Origin: an uncultured Lachnospiraceae bacterium
GTDB taxonomy: Bacteria > Bacillota > Clostridia > Lachnospirales > Lachnospiraceae
DNA length: 25,952 nt
Direction: 5' to 3'
NCBI GenBank assembly: GCA_910589075.1
Contig: CAJUSK010000004.1
Location: 1-25,952, forward strand
The notes beneath the pieces are model-generated. The model did not search any database. It was not told the origin of the DNA and worked only from the letters and a program-made list of their open reading frames with translations. A program made the translations under genes and the position numbers. Of this stretch, positions 6,525 to 13,379 are shown piece by piece; within the stretch, counting starts at the first letter, position 1, and each line of letters opens with the position of its first letter.

Positions 6525-8610
6525 CCGTATTCCCTCCGGCCTCCGCCGTCTGCTCTTTGGCCTGCAGCTTTTCCAGTCCTGCCACCATGGCATCCATCTG
6601 CGCGGCTGTTTTTTCGTCTCCGTACTCTCTGCAAAGCGCCGCTATTTTCCTATAAGATTCTATGGCCGAGACAAAATCCCGGTTGGCCGTATCTTTGAGC
6701 GCTGTTTCCAGAATGGGCGTCATAGCCTGTTCCAATGCCACCCGCCCCATCTGATCCAGCGGATTGCCCGTCTCCTTCTCTTCCTGCACCGCCGCCCCTT
6801 CAGGCACCTGTTCCGGTATGGGAACCGTTTCCGGCACAGGAGGCACCTCCTCTTCCGCCGGTGCTTCCTGCCCCAGAGAAGCGATGATATTCCCGATCTC
6901 CTCTGCCTTTTCTTCATCTTCCAGCGCAAGATATGCTTCCTGGACCTTCGTATACAATGCAAGAGCCGTCTGTGTATCGCCCGCCAGAACAGCCTCAAAC
7001 GCCGCGGCCTCATCTGCGTCAATGTTCTCCTGGGAAAGTTCTCCTGACGCTCTGGCCTGCTTTTGCAGAGAAAGAATGATCTGCGTCGTCTCCTCCGCCT
7101 TTTCATTCTCTTCCATCTCTATGTAGGAATCCCGGATCTTCGTATATGCTTCCAGCGCTGCCTCAAAATCGCCCGCCAATATGGCGTCCAGTGCGGCCTG
7201 TTTATCCGCATCTATGATCACTTCATCCCTGTCCCGCGCTCTCTCATCCTTCTCTTCCTGCGCTTCCTGCCCCTGCACCCGCAGCAGAGCAAGCTGGGCC
7301 TCCTTCAGCCATTCCGGATCATCCACAATCCGCAGCATGGCCTCCGCTTTCGCATACAATGCCCTGGCCATAGCCAGATCACCCTCGGCCTCCTTCATGA
7401 CAGCGCTCTGCATATAATGATCAATTTCCATGCCGGTGCTGACCAGCTTCTGTTTCTGCTCAATCAGACTGATCAGCGGAGCCAGCTCTCTGTATTTTTT
7501 TGCCAGTTCCAACGCCTTCTTATATTCTGCCCTGGCCGTTGTATAGTCCCTTGCCTCATATGCTGATACTGCATTGTCCAATAAGGTGCTGATATTGACC
7601 TTTTCGGAAAAAAGCTGCTCCATTTCCAGGCGCTCCGCATTTTTATTCAGCTTCTTGCTTTCTTCCGCTGCTTTCTCATACTCCTGTCTTGCCAGCAGAC
7701 AATTCAGATCGGCCATATAGGTATCCCCTGTATCTTCATATACGGCCATCGTACTGCGCACTTCCCGTTGTTTACGCTGCCTGATCCGATACCATATGAC
7801 CACAACCGTGGCCACAATGGCCAAAATCAACAAAATAACAATGGTCCAGATCAATATCTTCTTTTTTAAAGTTTTGTTTTCCTTATAGGTCTTTTTAATA
7901 TCCACGGCTGCGATACAGCAGCAGGGAATGGAATCCACACTGCCGCGCAGGTACAGTTCCTGCAAATCGCCCATAAACTCATCCACTGACTGAATGGATT
8001 CATAGGCGTCCAGTATCTCCACCCGGTTTACCCGGCCCCAGAGTCCTTCTGTGGCAGCCAGAAGCAGATCCCCGTCTGCCAGCCGTATTTTTCCCGAAAC
8101 GGTGATGCCTGCCTTACCACCCAGATAATGATACAGATTTCCCGTCTCCTGCTTGGGGCCGGTTCCCTTTTCCGCTGTCTGGCCCTGAACCTGCATCGTC
8201 TGGTACACCGTATGAGTAATACTCTGATGATAAATCCCGGCTTCACGCAGCGCAAACAACATGACATTGCCACAGACACCATACCGAAATCTGGTATAAT
8301 CCGAAACCAGCAGCAGAATCCCCGCTTTCAGCCGAATCCGTATACTCTGCCCCATCAGGCTTTTATGGGCCTTTTTAATACACGCCCGTATCCGCCCCGC
8401 TGACATCCCCGGCTTTTGTACAAATGCCTCAATGGCCGCATCCACGGCCAGCTTTGCACTCTCCTGTCCGCCGTCTCCATCGTATCCTTCCGCTACTGCC
8501 ATACAATAATAACGGTCCATCTCCACAAAGCCATAATATGTCCCGTTCTGACCGCCCAGACCTGCCTCCGATACAAAGGTGGTCACAAACTGGCTGTTTA
8601 ATTTTCTCAT
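6517..8610 (-). CDS. PP2C-like (degenerate) / transmembrane / TPR protein, 697 aa
   Basis: Residues 1-235 resemble a PP2C/PPM phosphatase, but metal-site residues are altered: VAEGYDG (39-45) where VADGMGG is usual, CGNVM (113-117) where GDSR is usual, TEGLWG (187-192) where SDGLWD is usual, and DSIP (226-229) where DNIT is usual. A single membrane helix at about 251-273 follows, flanked by Lys/Arg on both sides. The rest is Glu/Ala-rich and helical, with TPR-like units. Two tandem copies of about 54 residues are clear (AAL..ILAGDFEAALEAYTKI and AAF..VLAGDTQTALALYTKV), and a proline-rich linker precedes the last helical unit. ATG 8610 is preferred over 8622 because GAGG lies 6-7 nt upstream. 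It may anchor the apparatus to the membrane and sense FHA-linked phosphorylation. Catalysis is doubtful. Confidence 0.82.
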   Translation of the reverse strand: MRKLNSQFVTTFVSEAGLGGQNGTYYGFVEMDRYYCMAVAEGYDGDGGQESAKLAVDAAIEAFVQKPGMSAGRIRACIKKAHKSLMGQSIRIRLKAGILLLVSDYTRFRYGVCGNVMLFALREAGIYHQSITHTVYQTMQVQGQTAEKGTGPKQETGNLYHYLGGKAGITVSGKIRLADGDLLLAATEGLWGRVNRVEILDAYESIQSVDEFMGDLQELYLRGSVDSIPCCCIAAVDIKKTYKENKTLKKKILIWTIVILLILAIVATVVVIWYRIRQRKQREVRSTMAVYEDTGDTYMADLNCLLARQEYEKAAEESKKLNKNAERLEMEQLFSEKVNISTLLDNAVSAYEARDYTTARAEYKKALELAKKYRELAPLISLIEQKQKLVSTGMEIDHYMQSAVMKEAEGDLAMARALYAKAEAMLRIVDDPEWLKEAQLALLRVQGQEAQEEKDERARDRDEVIIDADKQAALDAILAGDFEAALEAYTKIRDSYIEMEENEKAEETTQIILSLQKQARASGELSQENIDADEAAAFEAVLAGDTQTALALYTKVQEAYLALEDEEKAEEIGNIIASLGQEAPAEEEVPPVPETVPIPEQVPEGAAVQEEKETGNPLDQMGRVALEQAMTPILETALKDTANRDFVSAIESYRKIAALCREYGDEKTAAQMDAMVAGLEKLQAKEQTAEAGGNTDG

Positions 8611-8638
8611 ATGGTACCTCATCTATAGAAACGGCAAT

Positions 8639-9220
8639 TCATGTCACGATTACCGCCAGTGCACTTCTCTGGTCTTTCAGATTTCTGCGGTTCACCGCTT
8701 CGATCATATTTTGCGCCTTTTTATAGGGATGTCCGCTCCCTGAGAGCAGTTTTTCCACGTCAATCTCTGACAGTGCCTGCCAGATACCCGGACTGCAGAG
8801 CAGCGTAAGCCGCCCCCGTTTTTCCATCTGCCCGGCACCTTCCTCCATGACGGTCACATGTCTGCCGTCAAAGTTTACCAGAGACAACTCGCCCACACTG
8901 CGGTAAACCATGCCATCACCTGCAAAACAGGCGGCCAGAACCGACATCCTGGGCATGCGTCCCTTATACAACCGCTCATGCAGCAGCGCCGCCGCTCGGA
9001 CAAACTGCCGTTCCAGTTCCTTTTCCGCATCTTCTGTGGCTGTCATACCCTTTGCAATACTCTCACATGCCAGAATGGCCCCATACGCTCCTGTGACACT
9101 GTCAATGGTGCCGTCTGCCAGTACAGCCAGGAAACCGTCCCGGAGCTGTTTTGTCATAAAATAGGTATTCTGATATACGTTGCTGCCGATTGTCTGGGCA
9201 TTGCCGTACCGTCTATTCAT
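8639..9220 (-). CDS. small PP2C-like protein, 193 aa, probably impaired
   Basis: The order of motifs follows PP2C/PPM phosphatases: GNAQTIG near the N-terminus, GFLAVLADGTID (29-40) with the usual first Asp kept, VGELSLV (109-115) where GDSR.. is usual, LLCSPGIWQAL (140-150) where LLCSDGLW is usual, and KDQRSALAVIV (182-192) where DN.T.VVV is usual. The SDG aspartate is therefore replaced by Pro. The protein is short for the family (about 240 residues). The start at 9220 overlaps the stop of the FHA gene by 8 bp (ATGAATAG) and uses a GAGGAAG stretch just upstream, so the two are coupled. In T6SS loci a PppA-type PP2C reverses threonine phosphorylation read by an FHA protein. This pair is the analogue by context, whether or not the phosphatase is active. 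Confidence 0.78.
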   Translation of the reverse strand: MNRRYGNAQTIGSNVYQNTYFMTKQLRDGFLAVLADGTIDSVTGAYGAILACESIAKGMTATEDAEKELERQFVRAAALLHERLYKGRMPRMSVLAACFAGDGMVYRSVGELSLVNFDGRHVTVMEEGAGQMEKRGRLTLLCSPGIWQALSEIDVEKLLSGSGHPYKKAQNMIEAVNRRNLKDQRSALAVIVT

Positions 9221-9722
9221 CTTCCTCTTCCCACTCAAAATTTGCGCCACACAGAGGAATAAACAGCAGCTTGCTCTTGCCCAGCTCAATCTGGTCAAAC
9301 GCCTCAAGCTGCGTTGGCGCATAGACCGCTTCCCCGTTCAGATACACCAGTCCCTGCGCATCACCAGGCAGCAGGAACGTACTTCTCTTCTTTGCATCAT
9401 AAGAGACGATGGCGTGATTCTTATAGGAAATATTGTTATCCCCCAGAATCCGGATATCCATTTCCGGACTTCTGCCGATAAAATTTTTTTCCGCAATCAT
9501 CCGATAATCTTTGCCTTTGGACGGCCCTTCAATACAGACCAGCCATCCCACCACAGGATGCATTACTTCCAACTCTTCCAGATAGGTCGTGTCCCTGAGG
9601 ACGCCATCTACATCTTCTCCTTTTTTTCTGGCTATATTGACAGCCGTGCTGCAGTAAGGGCAGATGGTTCCATACCGCTTCTCACTGAATAAATGTCCGT
9701 TTTCACATCTGATCAAACCCAT
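9213..9722 (-). CDS. zinc-ribbon plus FHA-domain protein, 169 aa
   Basis: Residues 6-24 hold a short metal-binding knuckle (Cys6, His10, then CPYC at 21-24). Residues about 58-160 form an FHA domain: GWLVCIEGPSKG, FIGRS (81-85), NISYKNHAIV (97-106) and VYLNGEAV (126-133), then DQIELGKSKLLFIP. FHA domains bind phosphothreonine peptides. The start at 9722 has AGGAG 6 nt upstream. It lies 48 bp after the membrane FHA-like gene and is overlap-coupled to the PP2C-like gene. A Fha-type scaffold or switch role for injection-system assembly is the natural inference. The missing piece is a Ser/Thr kinase, which is not in the window. Confidence 0.88.
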   Translation of the reverse strand: MGLIRCENGHLFSEKRYGTICPYCSTAVNIARKKGEDVDGVLRDTTYLEELEVMHPVVGWLVCIEGPSKGKDYRMIAEKNFIGRSPEMDIRILGDNNISYKNHAIVSYDAKKRSTFLLPGDAQGLVYLNGEAVYAPTQLEAFDQIELGKSKLLFIPLCGANFEWEEEDE

Positions 9723-9770
9723 GATTAGCTCCTGTCCGGTATCGTTTTATCAGATCATTCTCTGATTTTC

Positions 9771-10220
9771 CTATTGCAGTACAATCTTCTCATAAGAGAT
9801 ATATATCATATCGCCCCGCTGAATCCGGTAAGGTATGCCGCTGCGTAATTTATACACCACGTTCCCTTCCTTCTGCCGCAGTCCCACCATGCCATTTTTC
9901 GCTCTGGCGCACACGTACCAACACGATCCATAACGCACAAGAGCCGCATGTTCTTCCTCAATGGAAGCTGCATATGCGGAATCGGAGAAGTCAATATTTA
10001 CCATCTTCGCAGGCGTGGATTTTCCAATCAACAGTTCTTTCTGTTTTCCCAACTCATGCGTATCCCTTACCCCACCCTGACCGTCCATGACCAGCGCACG
10101 GATACGCGTCCTTTTCTTTATGTATTCCGATATATGGATACAGGTAAGCCAGATCACAATCCCCCATAAAGCTATCGTGGAAACCACCAGGAAAATACAG
10201 AGTGTACTCTGGTCTGCCAT
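9771..10220 (-). CDS. membrane-anchored FHA-like protein, 149 aa
   Basis: A single membrane helix spans about residues 7-28 (LCIFLVVSTIALWGIVIWLT), followed by a basic stretch KKRTRIR that fits a cytoplasmic C-terminus. Residues about 60-149 read as an FHA-like fold: ELLIGKS (GRS position), AASIEEEHAALVRYG (the S..H segment), WYV.A...NG, then IPYRIQRGDMIYI near the end. The start at 10220 has GGAGG 6 nt upstream. It follows the tube gene after 171 bp that contain a 9-bp stem-loop. Together with the soluble FHA protein it could place the phosphothreonine switch at the membrane. The FHA assignment is less certain than for the neighbour because the loops are degenerate. Confidence 0.75.
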   Translation of the reverse strand: MADQSTLCIFLVVSTIALWGIVIWLTCIHISEYIKKRTRIRALVMDGQGGVRDTHELGKQKELLIGKSTPAKMVNIDFSDSAYAASIEEEHAALVRYGSCWYVCARAKNGMVGLRQKEGNVVYKLRSGIPYRIQRGDMIYISYEKIVLQ

Positions 10221-10293
10221 AGAATCCTCCCACCTCTGACGACTGATCCGCCCACTGCGCGGATCTGCCCTTTACGTAAATCATACGTTACTT

Positions 10294-10327
10294 CAGGAGA
10301 GAATCCATACTGCCCGACTCTCTCCTG
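10294..10327 (-). other. stem-loop in the gap between tube and FHA genes
   Basis: A perfect 9-bp inverted repeat (caggagaga at 10294-10302, tctctcctg at 10319-10327) with a 16-nt loop lies in the 171-bp gap after the tube gene. There is no T-run on the minus strand after the stem, so it is not a standard terminator. It could stabilise the 3' end of the tube/sheath mRNA or act as a processing site, giving more tube and sheath than regulatory protein. A small palindrome tttacgtaaa lies at 10271-10280. Confidence 0.5.
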
Positions 10328-10391
10328 CACTGAACAAATAAACTTATAAACTGATGAAATGCCCTGCTATGTGAAATTTGGCTGTTGTTGA

Positions 10392-10802
10392 TTATTCTAC
10401 GGTTATATCTGCCAGCCTGTCTTTCTTCTGTCTTACTACCAGTGTGAATTTCTTCTCCTGGTCAGCATTCTCTTCCTTGTAGGAAACAGGGAAAGCGTGG
10501 CTGAATTTGTATTTGGTGGTCACATCGTTATGTGTGTAGGAAACTTCCACCGCTTTGTAGCAGTCCGCACTGTTGGATGCTACCAGAGACCACTCCAGCA
10601 TCTTCTTGGACTCGTCTCCGAGGATCTTCTTCTCGGAATCCATGTTGATCACACCCTGGATAACCAGTGTGCAATAGATGTCTGCAGAACGTGCGTAGGA
10701 GCGTTCGTCAATGGCAGAGGTAAACTCCACATTGGAGATTCCTTCCGTAATTTCTGCGATGTCTGCGATTTTAAGGCTGTTTGCCTGTACTGTTAAAGCC
10801 AT
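10392..10802 (-). CDS. Hcp-like tube protein, 136 aa
   Basis: Size and pattern fit the Hcp/phage tube family. It is an all-beta protein with a strand-rich middle (DIYCTLVIQGVIN), a short helix (ESKKMLEWSLVA), and the C-terminal pair YKFSHAFPVSYKEENADQ and KKFTLVVRQKKDRL. The K-[FY]-[ST]-x-A-[FY]-x-V-x-Y pattern followed by an amphipathic strand is what Hcp-type tube proteins show near their ends. The start at 10802 (MALTVQANSL) has GAAGG upstream; the longer frame to 10856 is just leader. It directly follows the sheath gene (79 bp), the standard sheath-tube order. The tube would be built inside the sheath and propelled on contraction. The family call rests on pattern, not on a search. Confidence 0.68.
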   Translation of the reverse strand: MALTVQANSLKIADIAEITEGISNVEFTSAIDERSYARSADIYCTLVIQGVINMDSEKKILGDESKKMLEWSLVASNSADCYKAVEVSYTHNDVTTKYKFSHAFPVSYKEENADQEKKFTLVVRQKKDRLADITVE

Positions 10803-10881
10803 ATGTATCCCTTCTTTCTCATAATTGGATCCAAATCCCACATGCAGGGCATGCAACTTTCATAGGCTGCACACCGCGCCG

Positions 10882-13119
10882 TTATTCATTTTCCATGATA
10901 TTGATGGAAAAGCTCTCGGATACGCCCTTGGACTCAATACGGATATCACAAAGTCCGTCTGCGATATTTTCCAGTTCCACACTTTCGCCTTCCCGTATGA
11001 TGGAATTGTCCCAGGTGCCAAACTTCATCCACTCGCTGATCTGGCCGCTGGCCGCGAAATATGCGCGGATGCTGCGCTCGTCTTTGTTGCGCAGCTGCGC
11101 CGCCATCATACGTTCTATGTATGTACGCCTGGTCGTCTGGAAAATACTCCTGTATGTCCGGCGGTCCATGTGCATGCTTCTGGCGCTCATAACCGTTACG
11201 CCGCTGATGGATTTGCCGTCCAGTGTATAATTATCCGAAGAAAAGACAAAGCCAAACTTGTTCTGGTCAATTTCTTCTTTTACATCATTGGTAAAGCCGG
11301 AGATCTCCTTGGCAAACACAATGGGCAGCCGCAGAGAATTCTCATCCTCCTCCAGGTCAAAACGCACACCCGGAAAATCCGGATATACCTTTTTCAGGTA
11401 TGTCTTCAGATAGTTGGGACACTGGCATGCTGCCACAATCCCTGCCGCCACAAATTCCGCCCCGATATAGACACCCTTCATCCAGAACTTCACATCGTTT
11501 TCCATGCCTTTGGGGAACTCCACGCCGCCTGTCTCATTGAGCCGCGCACCTCTGGAAGTCACCACTCTGGATTTGTCTTCCGGCACCACCGTCATATTGG
11601 GGAAGCAGGCAATGGCATATTCGTCATATACGCTGCCTGCGATCTCCTCCGCCTTTTCCATAAAGGAGGAAGCGCCGTCGGTGGCCATCCTGGAGAATGT
11701 GCTCTCTTCCCCGGTCTCAAAGCCGAAGAAAGTCTGTATCTTATATTTTTTAATCCCGTTTAACAGATTCTGCAAAGTATCCATGGATGAGAAAAAGACC
11801 ATATCGTCCTCATCGTATTCCCCTGCATACCCCCATTTCTCTGCAAAATCCACTGTCATTTCCGTAGAGTAATCATCCAGCGGCGTCTCTCTCTGTAATT
11901 CGATTCTGGGCACAATGCCAAACCAGATGGTATCCGTATAGTCGGTCTTATTGTTGACAGTCTCCAGATACAGCCGCAGCTTATCCATGTTCTGGGATTC
12001 CACCAGCTCTTCAATGGGCAGGTTTGTCACCAGCAGGGAAGGCGCCATGCCTTTGATCTTGGGAGAATATGCGTCAAAAAATGCCTTAACCCCCAGAATA
12101 CGCTCAAATACCGGCTTCGCCACCTTGATGAAATCTTTCTGCCAGGTATTGTACAGAGCGCTGTAATTGTTAAACAACTCCACTTTTTTCCCGGTTTCCA
12201 TCACAGCCAGCTTAGAGGACATCTTATTGGTAAAAGCGGAGACAACCAGTTCCTGCATCAGAGAAGAAACTTTCTCCATGCCGGTCTCCTGCTCTTCTTT
12301 AAAGCCCACTGCCGCCCGGCGGCGCTGTTCAATCAGATTATATCGTTCCTCTATCTCGGACACCAGAAGCTGTGTGGCCTGATCATCCACTTCCAGAAGC
12401 GGTATATCCTCGCCCGGTTTGAACGCGATGGTCTTCATCTCGCCTTCTCCGTCAAAATAGGGAAGCGCCGGAGCGGGTGTGCCGCCGCCTGCTTTGCCTG
12501 CCGCTTCAATGGCTGCCAGATTTTCACGGATCGTCCCGATCATCAGTGCGATCTGCGTGGGAAACTCATTGTAAAAATTTTCTGTCTCATTGATCTTCTT
12601 GGAAAGCATCTTGAGACGTTTTAACTTGGCAGGAGAATCGCTTTCCAGCTTCATACTCTCCTTTGCCAGATAATTCACATCCTTATTCAGACGCTTCATG
12701 TCATTGAGCGTCTTCTGGGGAGACAGCATTTCCAGCATGGACTCATAGTTAAAGGTCACATTCGGCTTGTTGGAACTGCGCTTCTCATCGATCAGCCGTA
12801 TGAATGTCTTCAGGAAATTGTTATTGCGGTCGATCACGATCTCTTTTACAAACTGGGCCGGAATCCCCATGGGCCGCTCCAGTGTATACACCATACGTTT
12901 GCTGTCGGCATCAAAATAGCTGTAGATCGTGGGTGCGAACTTTCTCAGGAACTCGTCAAAACTGCGCACCAGCAGATGACTGTGGATCTCTTTGATCTTC
13001 TCGTCCGTAAGACTCTTGTCGGTCGTCTCGATTCCCGCCATCAGGTTGATCAGATCCAGACATTCCGGATTGATGACGTCAAAGAGTACGGTTCGGTTGG
13101 TTTGATTGATAATTTTCAT
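10882..13119 (-). CDS. contractile sheath-like protein, 745 aa
   Basis: The last 145 residues are the most telling. KEISGFTNDVKEEIDQNKFG, then GKSISGVTVMSARSMH, then a long helix (RRTYIERMMAAQLRNKDERS) and a beta end (VELENIADGLCDIRIES) resemble the TssC/phage-sheath core in order. WFGIVPRIELQRETPLDD near the middle also recalls TssC. TssC is about 490 aa and TssB about 160, so this protein is longer than both together. Its N-terminal third is helical and coiled-coil prone (MLEML..LNDMKRLNKDVNYL..SKKINETENFYNEF) and could include a TssB-like part. The start at 13119 has GAGGA about 8 nt upstream. The tube gene follows after 79 bp. I infer a sheath; databases could call it something else. Confidence 0.62.
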   Translation of the reverse strand: MKIINQTNRTVLFDVINPECLDLINLMAGIETTDKSLTDEKIKEIHSHLLVRSFDEFLRKFAPTIYSYFDADSKRMVYTLERPMGIPAQFVKEIVIDRNNNFLKTFIRLIDEKRSSNKPNVTFNYESMLEMLSPQKTLNDMKRLNKDVNYLAKESMKLESDSPAKLKRLKMLSKKINETENFYNEFPTQIALMIGTIRENLAAIEAAGKAGGGTPAPALPYFDGEGEMKTIAFKPGEDIPLLEVDDQATQLLVSEIEERYNLIEQRRRAAVGFKEEQETGMEKVSSLMQELVVSAFTNKMSSKLAVMETGKKVELFNNYSALYNTWQKDFIKVAKPVFERILGVKAFFDAYSPKIKGMAPSLLVTNLPIEELVESQNMDKLRLYLETVNNKTDYTDTIWFGIVPRIELQRETPLDDYSTEMTVDFAEKWGYAGEYDEDDMVFFSSMDTLQNLLNGIKKYKIQTFFGFETGEESTFSRMATDGASSFMEKAEEIAGSVYDEYAIACFPNMTVVPEDKSRVVTSRGARLNETGGVEFPKGMENDVKFWMKGVYIGAEFVAAGIVAACQCPNYLKTYLKKVYPDFPGVRFDLEEDENSLRLPIVFAKEISGFTNDVKEEIDQNKFGFVFSSDNYTLDGKSISGVTVMSARSMHMDRRTYRSIFQTTRRTYIERMMAAQLRNKDERSIRAYFAASGQISEWMKFGTWDNSIIREGESVELENIADGLCDIRIESKGVSESFSINIMENE

Positions 13120-13194
13120 TGGTCTGTTCCTCACGCTTTTGGAGTCTGTCCGCCTGCCATATCCGGCAGACAAAAATACTGTCGATATTTGACG

Positions 13195-13223
13195 ACAAGA
13201 TACAATTCTGCAGCGTATCTTGT
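13195..13223. promoter_or_regulatory. 9-bp dyad upstream of the sheath gene
   Basis: In the 260-bp gap between the 1136-aa gene and the sheath gene, acaagatac (13195-13203) and gtatcttgt (13215-13223) form a perfect inverted repeat with an 11-bp spacer, 76 bp before the sheath start codon. The stretch from about 13255 to 13320 is AT-rich and would suit a promoter on the minus strand, but I cannot place -35 and -10 boxes with confidence. The dyad is a candidate operator or leader stem-loop. A second, bulged hairpin lies closer to the gene around 13148-13172. Confidence 0.45.
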
Positions 13224-13379
13224 GTAAATTGTAGCATTTTGGATCATTTACATGGGAAAATATGACCAATATTTACTAAAATTTTCTAATAATTCCGTCT
13301 CTGTGACTTAATTCCTATAAGCATTTAAAAACGTCCCTTCCCCCTGTGAAAAAGAGCCGGCCATCCGGAATGCTTCACT

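Noticed and set aside
6720..7106. Arg-rich minus-strand frame within the PP2C/TPR gene (128 aa).
   Set aside because: It is a frame shadow of Glu/Ala-rich coding sequence, with no start signal of its own.
13330..13365. Terminator after the 1136-aa gene.
   Set aside because: The only stem (CCGG/CCGG, 4 bp) before CTCTTTTT is too weak to call; read-through into the sheath gene is possible.
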